58,715 nt of DNA from Oscillospiraceae bacterium (GTDB lineage: Bacteria; Bacillota; Clostridia; Oscillospirales; Acutalibacteraceae). Of this stretch, positions 25,723-33,048 are shown in pieces. The notes under the pieces were generated by a model, which ran no database searches, had not been told where the DNA came from, and worked only from the letters and a program-made list of their open reading frames with translations. Positions within the stretch are counted from its first letter, which is position 1; each line of letters begins with the position of its first letter. The position numbers were made by a program, and so were the translations under genes. The stretch is taken from positions 1 to 58,715 of the forward strand of contig SVOK01000009.1 of assembly GCA_015066445.1 (NCBI GenBank). Reading direction: 5' to 3'.

Positions 25723-26195
25723 TGAAATTTCCTGTCAAATTTATAATTGGACTTATAATTTTAGTTATTGGTATTTCAGGCGCAGCTGTCTGCCTTTCTC
25801 CTCACTATTCTGCCCCAGAAAAAGTTGTAGCTAAATATGTTAAGGCAGTGGATAACAACAATATTAAAAAAATGATATCCTGCACCATCGCTAATGATGT
25901 TGCCAATGCTTTAGGCGGAGATTTTGCCGAAGAGGTAGTCCCCGATTCTGATTCCGATTCCGACGCTTTGGCTAAAAGCTTTATAAACAGCCCTGAGAAT
26001 GCTAAAAAGATTAAATCTGTTAAGCTTTTAGGTTGCACTATAGGCGAAAACGAATCCGCTTTTGGTATTACCGGCTGTGAGGTTACAGCTTTAATAAAAA
26101 TCACATATCTTGATGATGAAGACGAAAAGAAAACTTTTGTCACAGAGGAGAATATTACTGTAATTAAAACTCCTCGTGGATATAAAATTTCCTAA
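25722..26195 (+). CDS. Membrane-anchored protein with NTF2-like region
   Basis: 157 residues. An N-terminal membrane segment (FIIGLIILVIGISGAAVCL) is followed by a short extracellular domain beginning APEKVVAKYVKAVDNNNIKKMISC, the helix pattern of NTF2-like/DUF4878-type domains, then a Ser-Asp run (PDSDSDSD) and beta strands. Function unknown. The ATG overlaps the TAA of the lipoprotein gene, so translational coupling is likely, and a terminator follows. The fold assignment is a guess from pattern. Confidence 0.7.
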   Translation: MKFPVKFIIGLIILVIGISGAAVCLSPHYSAPEKVVAKYVKAVDNNNIKKMISCTIANDVANALGGDFAEEVVPDSDSDSDALAKSFINSPENAKKIKSVKLLGCTIGENESAFGITGCEVTALIKITYLDDEDEKKTFVTEENITVIKTPRGYKIS

Positions 26196-26215
26196 TTTTA
26201 AATAGTAATAAGCAT

Positions 26216-26253
26216 TAAAAAAGCTGCTAAGTTTTAAACTTAGCAGCTTTTTG
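26216..26253. terminator. Bidirectional terminator
   Basis: AAAAAGCTGCTAAGTTT pairs with its complement immediately downstream, giving a stem of about 16 bp flanked by A and T runs, between the converging three-gene operon and the Asp23-like gene. Confidence 0.85.
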
Positions 26254-26270
26254 TTTTAGAAATTTTAAAA

Positions 26271-26621
26271 TTATTCCTCTTCAGACACTTCAAACTCAAC
26301 ATCAACCACGTTAACATTTACCTGTGTTACGGCGGTACCAGTCATATTCTGGATTTTTTCCTTGATGTTAAGCTGAACCTTTTCTGCAGTTTCGGTAATA
26401 TGAACGCCCTGCTTAAGGCAAACATAAACAGTAATTTTCAAAGCACCGTTAACGCTTTCAACCTTAACACCCTTGAAAGCATTTTTAGATTTTACTGCGC
26501 CTTTAAGGTCAATAGCCTTTTTGGAAAGACCTGCAACACCCTCAACTTCTTTAGCAGCAATTTCTGCCATTTTCTCGACAACATCGGTATTAACAGCAAG
26601 TGTTGTTGTTTTATTATTCAT
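26271..26621 (-). CDS. Asp23/Gls24 family envelope stress protein (YqhY-like)
   Basis: About 116 residues. It matches Asp23/Gls24 (DUF322): VNTDVVEKMAEIAAKEVEGVAGLS, VKVESVNGALKITVYVCLKQGVHITETAEKVQLNIKEKIQNMTGTAVTQVNVNV. The family includes membrane-associated stress proteins and YqhY, linked in Bacillus to acetyl-CoA carboxylase control. In many Firmicutes the yqhY gene follows spoIIIAH, as here. The start is ATG 26621, preceded by GGAGG at eight bases; an in-frame codon at 26636 lies before this site. A terminator follows the stop codon. Confidence 0.88.
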   Translation of the reverse strand: MNNKTTTLAVNTDVVEKMAEIAAKEVEGVAGLSKKAIDLKGAVKSKNAFKGVKVESVNGALKITVYVCLKQGVHITETAEKVQLNIKEKIQNMTGTAVTQVNVNVVDVEFEVSEEE

Positions 26622-26709
26622 AAGGATAGCCTCCATCTTTAAAAAAATACTTATATTGTAAAAAGATTACAATATAAGTATACCACATTTTTCAAATAAC
26701 TCAACACTT

Positions 26710-27252
26710 TTATTTTGTAACAGGGATAATTTTTATATTATTAAGAACAATTTCGGTCTCAGAAGTCACGATATCCTGAATTTGAAGCGTTTGTACAGAG
26801 GTAAGACCCTCAGATTTAACAACAATACTTATACCGCTGTCTCCGATTACAGCCAAAACCTTTTCAAAGCCCTTTGCTTTAAGCAAGGTTTCAATATTAT
26901 TCTCTTTTTCAATATTAGCCGCAAGCTTTTCAACTTTTGCCAGCGCCTTTGCCTTATCCTCGTCAGTTAAGCTTTTGCTGTCAAGCAGTTCTTCAACCTC
27001 TTCGGCAATCTCCTTTTTAATAGTCTCGCGTTCTTTTTTGGCAGTTTCAAAATAGTCGCTTTCGGTTTTCTGTGGCTTTGCCGCCGTTTCCACAGCCTCG
27101 CCATCAGTAGTGTTGCTTACATACGAAGCCTCACCCAGATATTTTGTTTCCGATGGTAAATACTTGGTGTTAAGCCATATCGCTCCGCCCAAAGCCAGAA
27201 GCATTACCGCAACTGTTATTTGCGCTTTTCCAAAAACCTTACCTTTTTTCAT
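26710..27252 (-). CDS. spoIIIAH: Stage III sporulation protein AH
   Basis: About 180 residues. It has an N-terminal membrane segment (AQITVAVMLLALGGAIWLNTKYL), an acidic linker, and a C-terminal ring-building (YscJ/FliF-like) domain in which cysteine is absent and SGISIVVKSEGLTSVQTLQIQDIV is typical. In the mother-cell membrane it forms a ring that joins SpoIIQ of the forespore. The start is ATG 27252 with GGGAGG upstream, overlapping the spoIIIAG stop as ATGA. It is the last of eight spoIIIA genes. Confidence 0.92.
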   Translation of the reverse strand: MKKGKVFGKAQITVAVMLLALGGAIWLNTKYLPSETKYLGEASYVSNTTDGEAVETAAKPQKTESDYFETAKKERETIKKEIAEEVEELLDSKSLTDEDKAKALAKVEKLAANIEKENNIETLLKAKGFEKVLAVIGDSGISIVVKSEGLTSVQTLQIQDIVTSETEIVLNNIKIIPVTK

Positions 27253-27794
27253 CTTGTGTTCCTCCCGCATATATATACTCTTTTTTTAGTTATATTGAGC
27301 GCCGCCGTAACGGTGTTCAGAATTTTCTCTTTTATAAGCTCGCTGTCGCCCCCTTCACACACAATGGCAACGCCCCTGATTTCAGGCATATTTTCGGTAA
27401 CAAGCAAAGCCTGCTCGCCACCGTCGGCAGTTTTAACCGTTATGTAGCTTTCCTTAAGCTCGGTATCAGTAGCAGCAGAGGTGTCCCCCTTTTTATCAGA
27501 GGAAATCTCCTCTTTTATGTCGGCATAAGAATAGCTAACTGAATTTTCAAGTGTTACCACCACCGAAACATTTTTACTGCCTGTGATTTCGCTTACAAGC
27601 TTTTTTATATCCGTTTCAAGCTCCAGACAATATTCTTCAGCAGAAAAGCCAACTTTGCTCTCATTTTTTTCGGAGTCTGACCCAGAGCCAAAAAAAGAGG
27701 ATATAAAAATCAAAGCTATTCCAATAAGTCCTGCTATTACCAAAGCCTTGGGTGATTTCAAGCTTTTTAAAAATTTAAAATTCAACTCATTCAT
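27249..27794 (-). CDS. spoIIIAG: Stage III sporulation protein AG
   Basis: 181 residues: a short cytoplasmic start, one membrane segment (ALVIAGLIGIALIFISSFFGSGS), then a ring-building domain (LETDIKKLVSEITGSKNVSVVVTLENS; VRGVAIVCEGGDSELIKEKILNTVTAALNI). It forms a large oligomeric ring in the mother-cell engulfing membrane as part of the SpoIIIA-SpoIIQ channel. It overlaps both neighbours by a few bases, supporting coupled translation. Confidence 0.93.
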   Translation of the reverse strand: MNELNFKFLKSLKSPKALVIAGLIGIALIFISSFFGSGSDSEKNESKVGFSAEEYCLELETDIKKLVSEITGSKNVSVVVTLENSVSYSYADIKEEISSDKKGDTSAATDTELKESYITVKTADGGEQALLVTENMPEIRGVAIVCEGGDSELIKEKILNTVTAALNITKKRVYICGRNTR

Positions 27795-28215
27795 TTATAA
27801 TTTCAACCTCTATATTTTTCGCCGCCTCTCCCAAGGCGTTCATCACAGTAGCCTTTGAACTTGCCGAATAAATAACAACCTTATTAATACTTATGCTGCC
27901 GTCCGCCGCTTTATTAGTGAAAATTTCAATTTCTTTAAATTCTATTCCCGCTTTTTGAAGGGCATAGCTATAAACATATTTTGCAGTCGCAGTATCAAGA
28001 GCTTCGGTTGAAGTCTCAGGAGGTGAAAAATCTATATCCACCTCAGCTTTTTTTACAGTAAAACCTGCAGCAGATATAACGGTCAACAAAAAAACAAGGC
28101 TTAGTATATATTTAACCGATTTGCTTATAGCTCCATCAGGACAAAGCATATAAAGACAGCCTATAAAAACACACGCCACGCAAAAAGCAATTAAAAAAGC
28201 GGATATGTAATTCAT
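27787..28215 (-). CDS. spoIIIAF: Stage III sporulation protein AF
   Basis: 142 residues with two N-terminal membrane segments (ISAFLIAFCVACVFIGCLYMLCPDG and SVKYILSLVFLLTVISAAGF) and a C-terminal ring-building-like domain (VVIYSASSKATVMNALGEAAKNIEVEI). SpoIIIAF is a membrane partner of the AG/AH rings. It starts within the stop of spoIIIAE. Confidence 0.9.
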   Translation of the reverse strand: MNYISAFLIAFCVACVFIGCLYMLCPDGAISKSVKYILSLVFLLTVISAAGFTVKKAEVDIDFSPPETSTEALDTATAKYVYSYALQKAGIEFKEIEIFTNKAADGSISINKVVIYSASSKATVMNALGEAAKNIEVEIINE

Positions 28216-29339
28216 TTAGTACCTCCTGCCGCCAGCACCACACCCAAAGAAATTATAAACATAGCAGCTGTAAGTAAAATAATACCTATCAGCACGGAAA
28301 GAACTGTATCAGCGCTTCTTAAAACCGAGGAAATTTTAGGAACTGACATTAAATCGGATATAGTTGCAGTTATATTAAAGGTTATTCTCCAAAGAACGAG
28401 CTCTGCTAAAATGGGTAAAAACACCGCCGCACAGGCAATAACACCGTAAATTCCCACTGTGGTTTTGAGCATTCCCATAGAGGCTGTAACGGTTGTGAGC
28501 GCTTCTGAAAGTGCTGTTCCCGCCATTGGAACCGAAGAGCCTATAATAAATTTTGCGGTTTTAAGCGACAAAGTATCTGCTGAGGCATTAACCGCTGTCT
28601 GAATACTCAAAATGCCCAAAAATACGGTAGTCAGCAGTGACATCACCCAATAGCATATTTTTTTAATTCCTGAGGCAAGTCCTGAATTTTCTACCAAAGG
28701 CGAAACATTTGAAGCAATACTTATTGCAAGATATCCGCCCATTAAGGGCATTATCACAAAATCCGCAATTAAATTCACCGCCTGACAGGCTCCTAACAGC
28801 AAACCGCTCATTGAAGCAGAGGTTGCTGCAGCTCCCGAGGAAGCAACTATTACTGCAAACACAGGTACAAAAGCCACCATAAATGCCGCACAGCCCTTTA
28901 AAGCATTAGCCCCTGCGCTGATTACCGAAAAAATCGGGGTTATTACCGCCGCTGCCGCTGTGAGTGAAACGGCATATCCCGTAGCGACAGAGGAAGCCCC
29001 CCTGATATCCATTCCGTTAAGAGCAGAGCTTACCAGAATTATGGCAACAATCACGCTTCCTGCCGCAAACGGCCCTTTTGCGCCCGATTTCAAAAAGCTC
29101 AGGATATGTGTGAAAACATTTTTAGGCTCTAAAGAGTCTGTCCAACCGCTTTTTAAAGGGTCAATATTATTATCCTTGAAATACTCCCTTGTTTCCTCAG
29201 GTAAATAACCCTCAAGCTCATCTGCACCCGAAGATTTATACTGATTATAGTAAAATTCATCGGCAGACGCACTCTCAGCGCTGACCTGAAATGAAAAAAG
29301 GAATAACAAAAAAATTAAAGTTAAAAATCTTTTTATCAT
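28212..29339 (-). CDS. spoIIIAE: Stage III sporulation protein AE
   Basis: 375 residues. It has a signal peptide (MIKRF...SFQVSAESA), an extracytoplasmic helical region with DNNIDPLKSGW, then about seven membrane spans rich in Gly, Ala and Ser (AFMVAFVPVFAVIVASSGAAATSASMSGLLLGACQAVNL; GSSVPMAGTALSEALTTV). It is thought to be the transport-like core of the SpoIIIA channel. The start overlaps the spoIIIAD stop (ATGA). Confidence 0.93.
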   Translation of the reverse strand: MIKRFLTLIFLLFLFSFQVSAESASADEFYYNQYKSSGADELEGYLPEETREYFKDNNIDPLKSGWTDSLEPKNVFTHILSFLKSGAKGPFAAGSVIVAIILVSSALNGMDIRGASSVATGYAVSLTAAAAVITPIFSVISAGANALKGCAAFMVAFVPVFAVIVASSGAAATSASMSGLLLGACQAVNLIADFVIMPLMGGYLAISIASNVSPLVENSGLASGIKKICYWVMSLLTTVFLGILSIQTAVNASADTLSLKTAKFIIGSSVPMAGTALSEALTTVTASMGMLKTTVGIYGVIACAAVFLPILAELVLWRITFNITATISDLMSVPKISSVLRSADTVLSVLIGIILLTAAMFIISLGVVLAAGGTK

Positions 29340-29728
29340 TTTACGAATCCTATCGCTGTGTTAAGCACAGATATTAAAAGTGGCAGCGAGAGTATAAAAA
29401 TTGCGCATTTGCCTGCAAATTCCGCCTTTGAAGCTAAGGATATCTGACCGCAATCTCTGCAAGAATCGGCTATAAAAGAAGTGAGATAGCTTATCCCGAC
29501 CGCCTTTATTGCTACCAACAAATATTCGGTTTCAACTCCATAATTTTGAAGTAAGGCATCAAAGCTTTTTATTGCGGGCATAATTATTACTATAAGTCTC
29601 AGGCTTATGAGTATTCCTGCCGCTATAGCTATAGCAAAAGCATATTCAGCCGATTTTGATTTGACCGTTATCGCCAAAACCGCCGCAATAAGGCATACTG
29701 CCAATATTTTTACAAGCTCACCGTTCAT
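29336..29728 (-). CDS. spoIIIAD: Stage III sporulation protein AD
   Basis: 130 residues, four membrane spans. SYLTSFIADSCRDCGQISLASKAEFAGKCAIFILSLPL is the conserved SpoIIIAD signature. It is a membrane component of the mother-cell channel and overlaps spoIIIAC by four bases. Confidence 0.92.
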   Translation of the reverse strand: MNGELVKILAVCLIAAVLAITVKSKSAEYAFAIAIAAGILISLRLIVIIMPAIKSFDALLQNYGVETEYLLVAIKAVGISYLTSFIADSCRDCGQISLASKAEFAGKCAIFILSLPLLISVLNTAIGFVK

Positions 29729-29919
29729 AAACCGAAAAGCCCTTTAACCGTGCTGAAAAGCTCTGCCACAGCATTTACTACCATTAAAAGCACCACCACA
29801 AGCCCCGCTAAAGTGGTAAGCATTGCCTGCTCCTCCCGCCCCGAACGTATGAGCACCTGATTAAGCACCGTTACTATAATGCCGATAGCGGCGATTTTGA
29901 AAATAAAATCAACGTCCAC
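29725..29919 (-). CDS. spoIIIAC: Stage III sporulation protein AC
   Basis: About 64 residues, two membrane spans (DFIFKIAAIGIIVTVLNQVLIRSGREEQAMLTTLAGLVVVLLMVV), matching SpoIIIAC in size and pattern. I prefer the GTG at 29919 because AGGTG lies six bases upstream and the product then begins MDVDFIF, like characterised SpoIIIAC. The in-frame GTG at 29928 sits inside that ribosome binding site. Confidence 0.9.
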   Translation of the reverse strand: MDVDFIFKIAAIGIIVTVLNQVLIRSGREEQAMLTTLAGLVVVLLMVVNAVAELFSTVKGLFGL

Positions 29920-29928
29920 CAATTTCAC

Positions 29929-30381
29929 CTACATTAAAAAAATACATAAAATAAGTCCTCCCATAAAGCCTATGGAGCGGTAAAGACGACCGAGCTTACC
30001 GTAAACCCCCAATGCGGCTGAATACTGATTTTCCAAAAGCGAATAAAAAAGCTTTGTACGTTCGTATTCGGCTTCTCGGTCAGCCATACCAAATCCCCCA
30101 AAAAAATCTTCAAGAATTTTCATATCCTCTTTTAGAAGATATTCCCCCGACAGCTTTATATGACCCTTTTCCACCGTCACGGTATCAGCCGAGAAGCATA
30201 ACATTACAAGCTCCTCTATTTCATAGCTCCCAATTCGCACAAGCTCACCAAAGCGGTTTAAGGCTTCAAGATTTTTTTGCAGCTTTTCACTTCTTTTTTT
30301 AAGCACATCTGCCTTTAAAAAACCTGATACCACACACACACCAAAGATAAGAAGCAACCCCAAAAGCTTAAACAGCAGCAC
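29929..30381 (-). CDS. spoIIIAB: Stage III sporulation protein AB
   Basis: 150 residues starting at GTG (RBS AAGGAG nine bases upstream). There is an N-terminal hydrophobic segment (LLFKLLGLLLIFGVCVVSGFL) and a C-terminal one (SIGFMGGLILCIFLM) flanking a helical region, the layout of SpoIIIAB (GspF-like fold in characterised members). It partners the ATPase SpoIIIAA. The start lies within the 3' end of spoIIIAA. Confidence 0.88.
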   Translation of the reverse strand: MLLFKLLGLLLIFGVCVVSGFLKADVLKKRSEKLQKNLEALNRFGELVRIGSYEIEELVMLCFSADTVTVEKGHIKLSGEYLLKEDMKILEDFFGGFGMADREAEYERTKLFYSLLENQYSAALGVYGKLGRLYRSIGFMGGLILCIFLM

Positions 30382-31306
30382 GGTGCAACAGCTCCTTGGC
30401 AGAAAAAATACTGATTTGTCCGCCGTGAAGCCTTGGCAAAAGAGCTATTTTTCCGATTATTCCGCTTTCGATAAGCTCTCTTGTAATATTTCGGCTTAAA
30501 AGCTCCTCATAAGAGCCTATATGGGCGGTGGTAATAACAGTAACCCCTGCAAAAAAGCTTTCAGTAACACTTTTTAGCTCCTCGGTTGTGCCTATCTCAT
30601 CAAAGGCGATAATTTCGGGAAACATTGTTCTCAGCGCCATTTCAATCCCCTTTGCCTTATTCTTTGTGAATAATAAGTCGGTAACTGCACCTAAATCGTT
30701 AACAGCGCCACCCTTAAAACTGCCCGAAATTTCACCCCTGCAGTCAACTACTGCCGTTCTGTAATATTTTCCGTTAACTCCGCCTGAGAGCTGACGCACA
30801 ATATCCCGCAAAACGGTGGTTTTTCCGCATCCGGGAGGCCCTGCAATTAACAGATTTTCTCCATTAAAGCTTTTAACAATATCATTAGCAGCGCCAAAAA
30901 TCTCACGTGCTATTCTGATATTTACCGAAGTAATGTCCTTTAAAAAACCGTTATCGGTAACAGTTCCGCAAATACCTGCCCGATTGCCGTTTTTCATCGT
31001 TATATAGCCTTCCTTAAGCTCCTCGGCATGAGCGTAAGCTGAATTTCCGCACAAAAGCCTGTAGCTTTCCTCAATATCCTGCTTATAAGCCACAGGCAAA
31101 CCACTTCGCAAAACAAAGCTTACTTTACCGCCAAAATCCGCAAAAACAGTATCTCCGTTCACAGTAAGAGCTAAGGGAAGTCCTATTCTTAACCTTATTT
31201 CCTCAGTATTATTTTTTACCGTTTCGGGTAACGCTTCTAAAATTCCCCGTACCCTATCACCCACACCGTAAAGAGCGGCTGAAAAACGCTTTTTATTTTC
31301 CAAAAT
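30368..31306 (-). CDS. spoIIIAA: Stage III sporulation protein AA (ATPase)
   Basis: About 312 residues, a secretion-ATPase-like protein powering the SpoIIIA channel. Walker A is GPPGCGKTT (about 155-163), Walker B region IIAFDEIGT, preceded by the conserved EIRLRIGLPLALT and NRAGICGT segments. It is the first gene of the operon, so the promoter should lie between here and 31550. The start is uncertain: TTG 31306 has GGTTGGTG just upstream. A GTG at 31345 lacks a ribosome binding site and falls inside a perfect palindrome. Confidence 0.9.
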   Translation of the reverse strand: MLENKKRFSAALYGVGDRVRGILEALPETVKNNTEEIRLRIGLPLALTVNGDTVFADFGGKVSFVLRSGLPVAYKQDIEESYRLLCGNSAYAHAEELKEGYITMKNGNRAGICGTVTDNGFLKDITSVNIRIAREIFGAANDIVKSFNGENLLIAGPPGCGKTTVLRDIVRQLSGGVNGKYYRTAVVDCRGEISGSFKGGAVNDLGAVTDLLFTKNKAKGIEMALRTMFPEIIAFDEIGTTEELKSVTESFFAGVTVITTAHIGSYEELLSRNITRELIESGIIGKIALLPRLHGGQISIFSAKELLHRAAV

Positions 31307-31334
31307 ATCACCAACCGTTATAATGATTATAGAA

Positions 31335-31382
31335 TGTCGAAACACTTTTTAGTGTTTCGACAAGCCGATTTTTTATCGGCTT
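31335..31382. repeat. Two adjacent palindromes upstream of spoIIIAA
   Basis: TGTCGAAACACT (31335-31346), a TTTT loop and AGTGTTTCGACA (31351-31362) form a perfect 12-bp-arm palindrome. One base later, AGCCGAT (31364-31370), TTTTT and ATCGGCT (31376-31382) form a second. Neither has a proper T-tail for a terminator on the spoIIIA side. They could be an operator, an RNA fold in the spoIIIA leader, or a dispersed palindromic repeat. Confidence 0.6.
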
Positions 31383-31455
31383 TGCGGGTCCAGATTTTAA
31401 CCTCACTTGCCTTTTTACTAAATAATATGAAAAGGTTGTCCCCTGATAGAACAAA

Positions 31456-31479
31456 AAAGAGTGGAAAATTCCACTCTTA
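31456..31479 (-). terminator. Second terminator after the FAD oxidoreductase gene
   Basis: AGAGTGGAA and TTCCACTCT pair around a two-base centre at 31458-31477. Read on the minus strand a run of six T follows. It backs up the terminator at 31511-31540. Confidence 0.75.
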
Positions 31480-31502
31480 AAGATTTTTTAAATATGCACT
31501 TA

Positions 31503-31540
31503 TAAAAAATCCCACAAAGTATTAATTAATACTTTGTGGG
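31503..31540 (-). terminator. Terminator of the FAD oxidoreductase gene
   Basis: A 30-bp perfect palindrome (CCCACAAAGTATTAA plus its complement, 31511-31540). Read on the minus strand, ATTTTTTA follows. It lies about ten bases after the stop codon at 31551. Confidence 0.85.
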
Positions 31541-31550
31541 ATTAATTAAA

Positions 31551-32930
31551 TTATTCTGTAATACAGTCAGCTACGTAAATACCCATAGCTCCCGACTGCG
31601 ACAAGCCTCGACAAATACCGCTGCCGTCACCTATAATATAAACATTATCGGTAAGCTCAAATTTATTGTTCATAAACTCAGGGCGGATAGAGTAATATTT
31701 ACTCTCACAGCCGTAAAGCAAGGTGTCGTCATTAGCAGTACCCGGTGCCACCTTATCGAGAGCATAAATAGTCTCAATAATATTGGTCAAAATTCTGTGG
31801 GGCAGCACAAGAGAAATATCTCCCGCTGTTGCCTTTAAAGTGGGCTCAACAGTGTTCTGGCCAAGACGGTGCTCGTTGGTGCGTCTGCCTCTTACAAGGT
31901 CTCCGAAGCGCTGTACAAGCACGTTGCCGTTGCCTATCATATTAGCAAGTCTTGAAATATTCTCAGCATACTCGGTGGGCTGATTAAACGGCTCTGTAAA
32001 GCGGATACTCGAAAGAATTGCAAAGTTACAGTTTTCGGTGCGTTTTTCGTCTTCAGCATAGGAATGGCCGTTAGCTGTAATAATTCCGTGATTATTCTCA
32101 GCTGAAACAAGACCGCCCTTATTAAAGCAGAACATTCTGCAACGGTCCTCAAAGGTCTTTGTTTTGTAAAGAATTTTAGGCTCATAAATTTTATCGGAGA
32201 ATTCCTTCCACACAAGGTCCTTCATCTCTACTCTTACGCCTATGTCTATATGATTAGAGTGCATTTTAACACCAAAATCACGGCAGAAGCCTGCAACAAA
32301 GTTGGCTCCGCCTCGGCCTGTGGCAATGATTATTTTATCTGCCATAAGCTTTTCGCCGTTCTGATAAGACAGCACATAGCTATCGCCATTTTTTTCAACC
32401 TTTTCGCAATCCCAAAGGCTCAGCATTTCTACGCCTTGCTTGCCAATAGCCGAAATCAGGTTTTGCATTGTGACATAGTTTTTATCTGTTCCCAAATGCT
32501 TTACATTCATATCAAGCAAACGAAGATTGTTCTGCAAGCATTTAAGCTTTAAATCATCATTCGATTTATAAACCTGAGGCACACCCGAGGTACAGTACTC
32601 AACAAGAATTTTATCAACCTCACCAATGTACTTATTAGCAAGAGTATCACCAAGCTCCTCACCCAAAGTGCCGCCGTATGCAGTACCCAAATTAAACTTA
32701 CCGTCCGAAAAAGCACCTGCGCCTGCGTAACCGCTGGTTATACTGCAGTTTTTACAGTGAATACAGGTATTATTCTTGCCTGCAGGACAATAACGCTTTT
32801 CAAGAGTGTTACCCCTTTCGGTTATAACTATTTTCATTTCAGGGGAATTCTGCTTCAAGCGGTAAGCCGCCATAAGACCGCCTATACCTCCGCCGATTAT
32901 CGCCACATCATATTTTTTGAAATCCGACAT
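31551..32930 (-). CDS. NAD(P)/FAD-dependent oxidoreductase
   Basis: About 459 residues. The N-terminal dinucleotide-binding fold is YDVAIIGGGIGGLMAAYRL, followed by a cysteine-rich segment (KRYCPAGKNNTCIHCKNCSITSGYAGAGAFSDGKFN), ATGRGGANFVAGFC and a C-terminal FAD-contact region (VYIIGDGSGICRGLSQSGAMGIYVAD). It belongs to the large family of HI0933/geranylgeranyl-reductase-like flavoproteins annotated only as FAD-dependent proteins; the substrate is unknown. The start is ATG 32930 (AAGGGAAG upstream). The longer in-frame extension to 32978 overlaps the upstream hairpin and is unlikely. Confidence 0.85.
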   Translation of the reverse strand: MSDFKKYDVAIIGGGIGGLMAAYRLKQNSPEMKIVITERGNTLEKRYCPAGKNNTCIHCKNCSITSGYAGAGAFSDGKFNLGTAYGGTLGEELGDTLANKYIGEVDKILVEYCTSGVPQVYKSNDDLKLKCLQNNLRLLDMNVKHLGTDKNYVTMQNLISAIGKQGVEMLSLWDCEKVEKNGDSYVLSYQNGEKLMADKIIIATGRGGANFVAGFCRDFGVKMHSNHIDIGVRVEMKDLVWKEFSDKIYEPKILYKTKTFEDRCRMFCFNKGGLVSAENNHGIITANGHSYAEDEKRTENCNFAILSSIRFTEPFNQPTEYAENISRLANMIGNGNVLVQRFGDLVRGRRTNEHRLGQNTVEPTLKATAGDISLVLPHRILTNIIETIYALDKVAPGTANDDTLLYGCESKYYSIRPEFMNNKFELTDNVYIIGDGSGICRGLSQSGAMGIYVADCITE

Positions 32931-32969
32931 ATTAATTCTTCCCTTATAAAAAAATTTACACACAATTAA

Positions 32970-33000
32970 GGACTGCATTTCTCATTTGGAAATGCAGTCC
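32970..33000. repeat. Hairpin between DUF4340 and oxidoreductase genes
   Basis: GGACTGCATTT (32970-32980) and AAATGCAGTCC (32990-33000) form an 11-bp stem with a nine-base loop. The minus-strand tail is not a clean T run (TTAATTGTG), so termination is doubtful. Confidence 0.5.
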
Positions 33001-33048
33001 CTACTGCTTACATATTATATTGCAAATTTAATGCTTTGTCAACCAAAA

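Noticed and set aside
32970-33000. Terminator of the DUF4340 gene
   Set aside because: The stem is good, but neither side has a convincing T run, so it is listed only as a hairpin.
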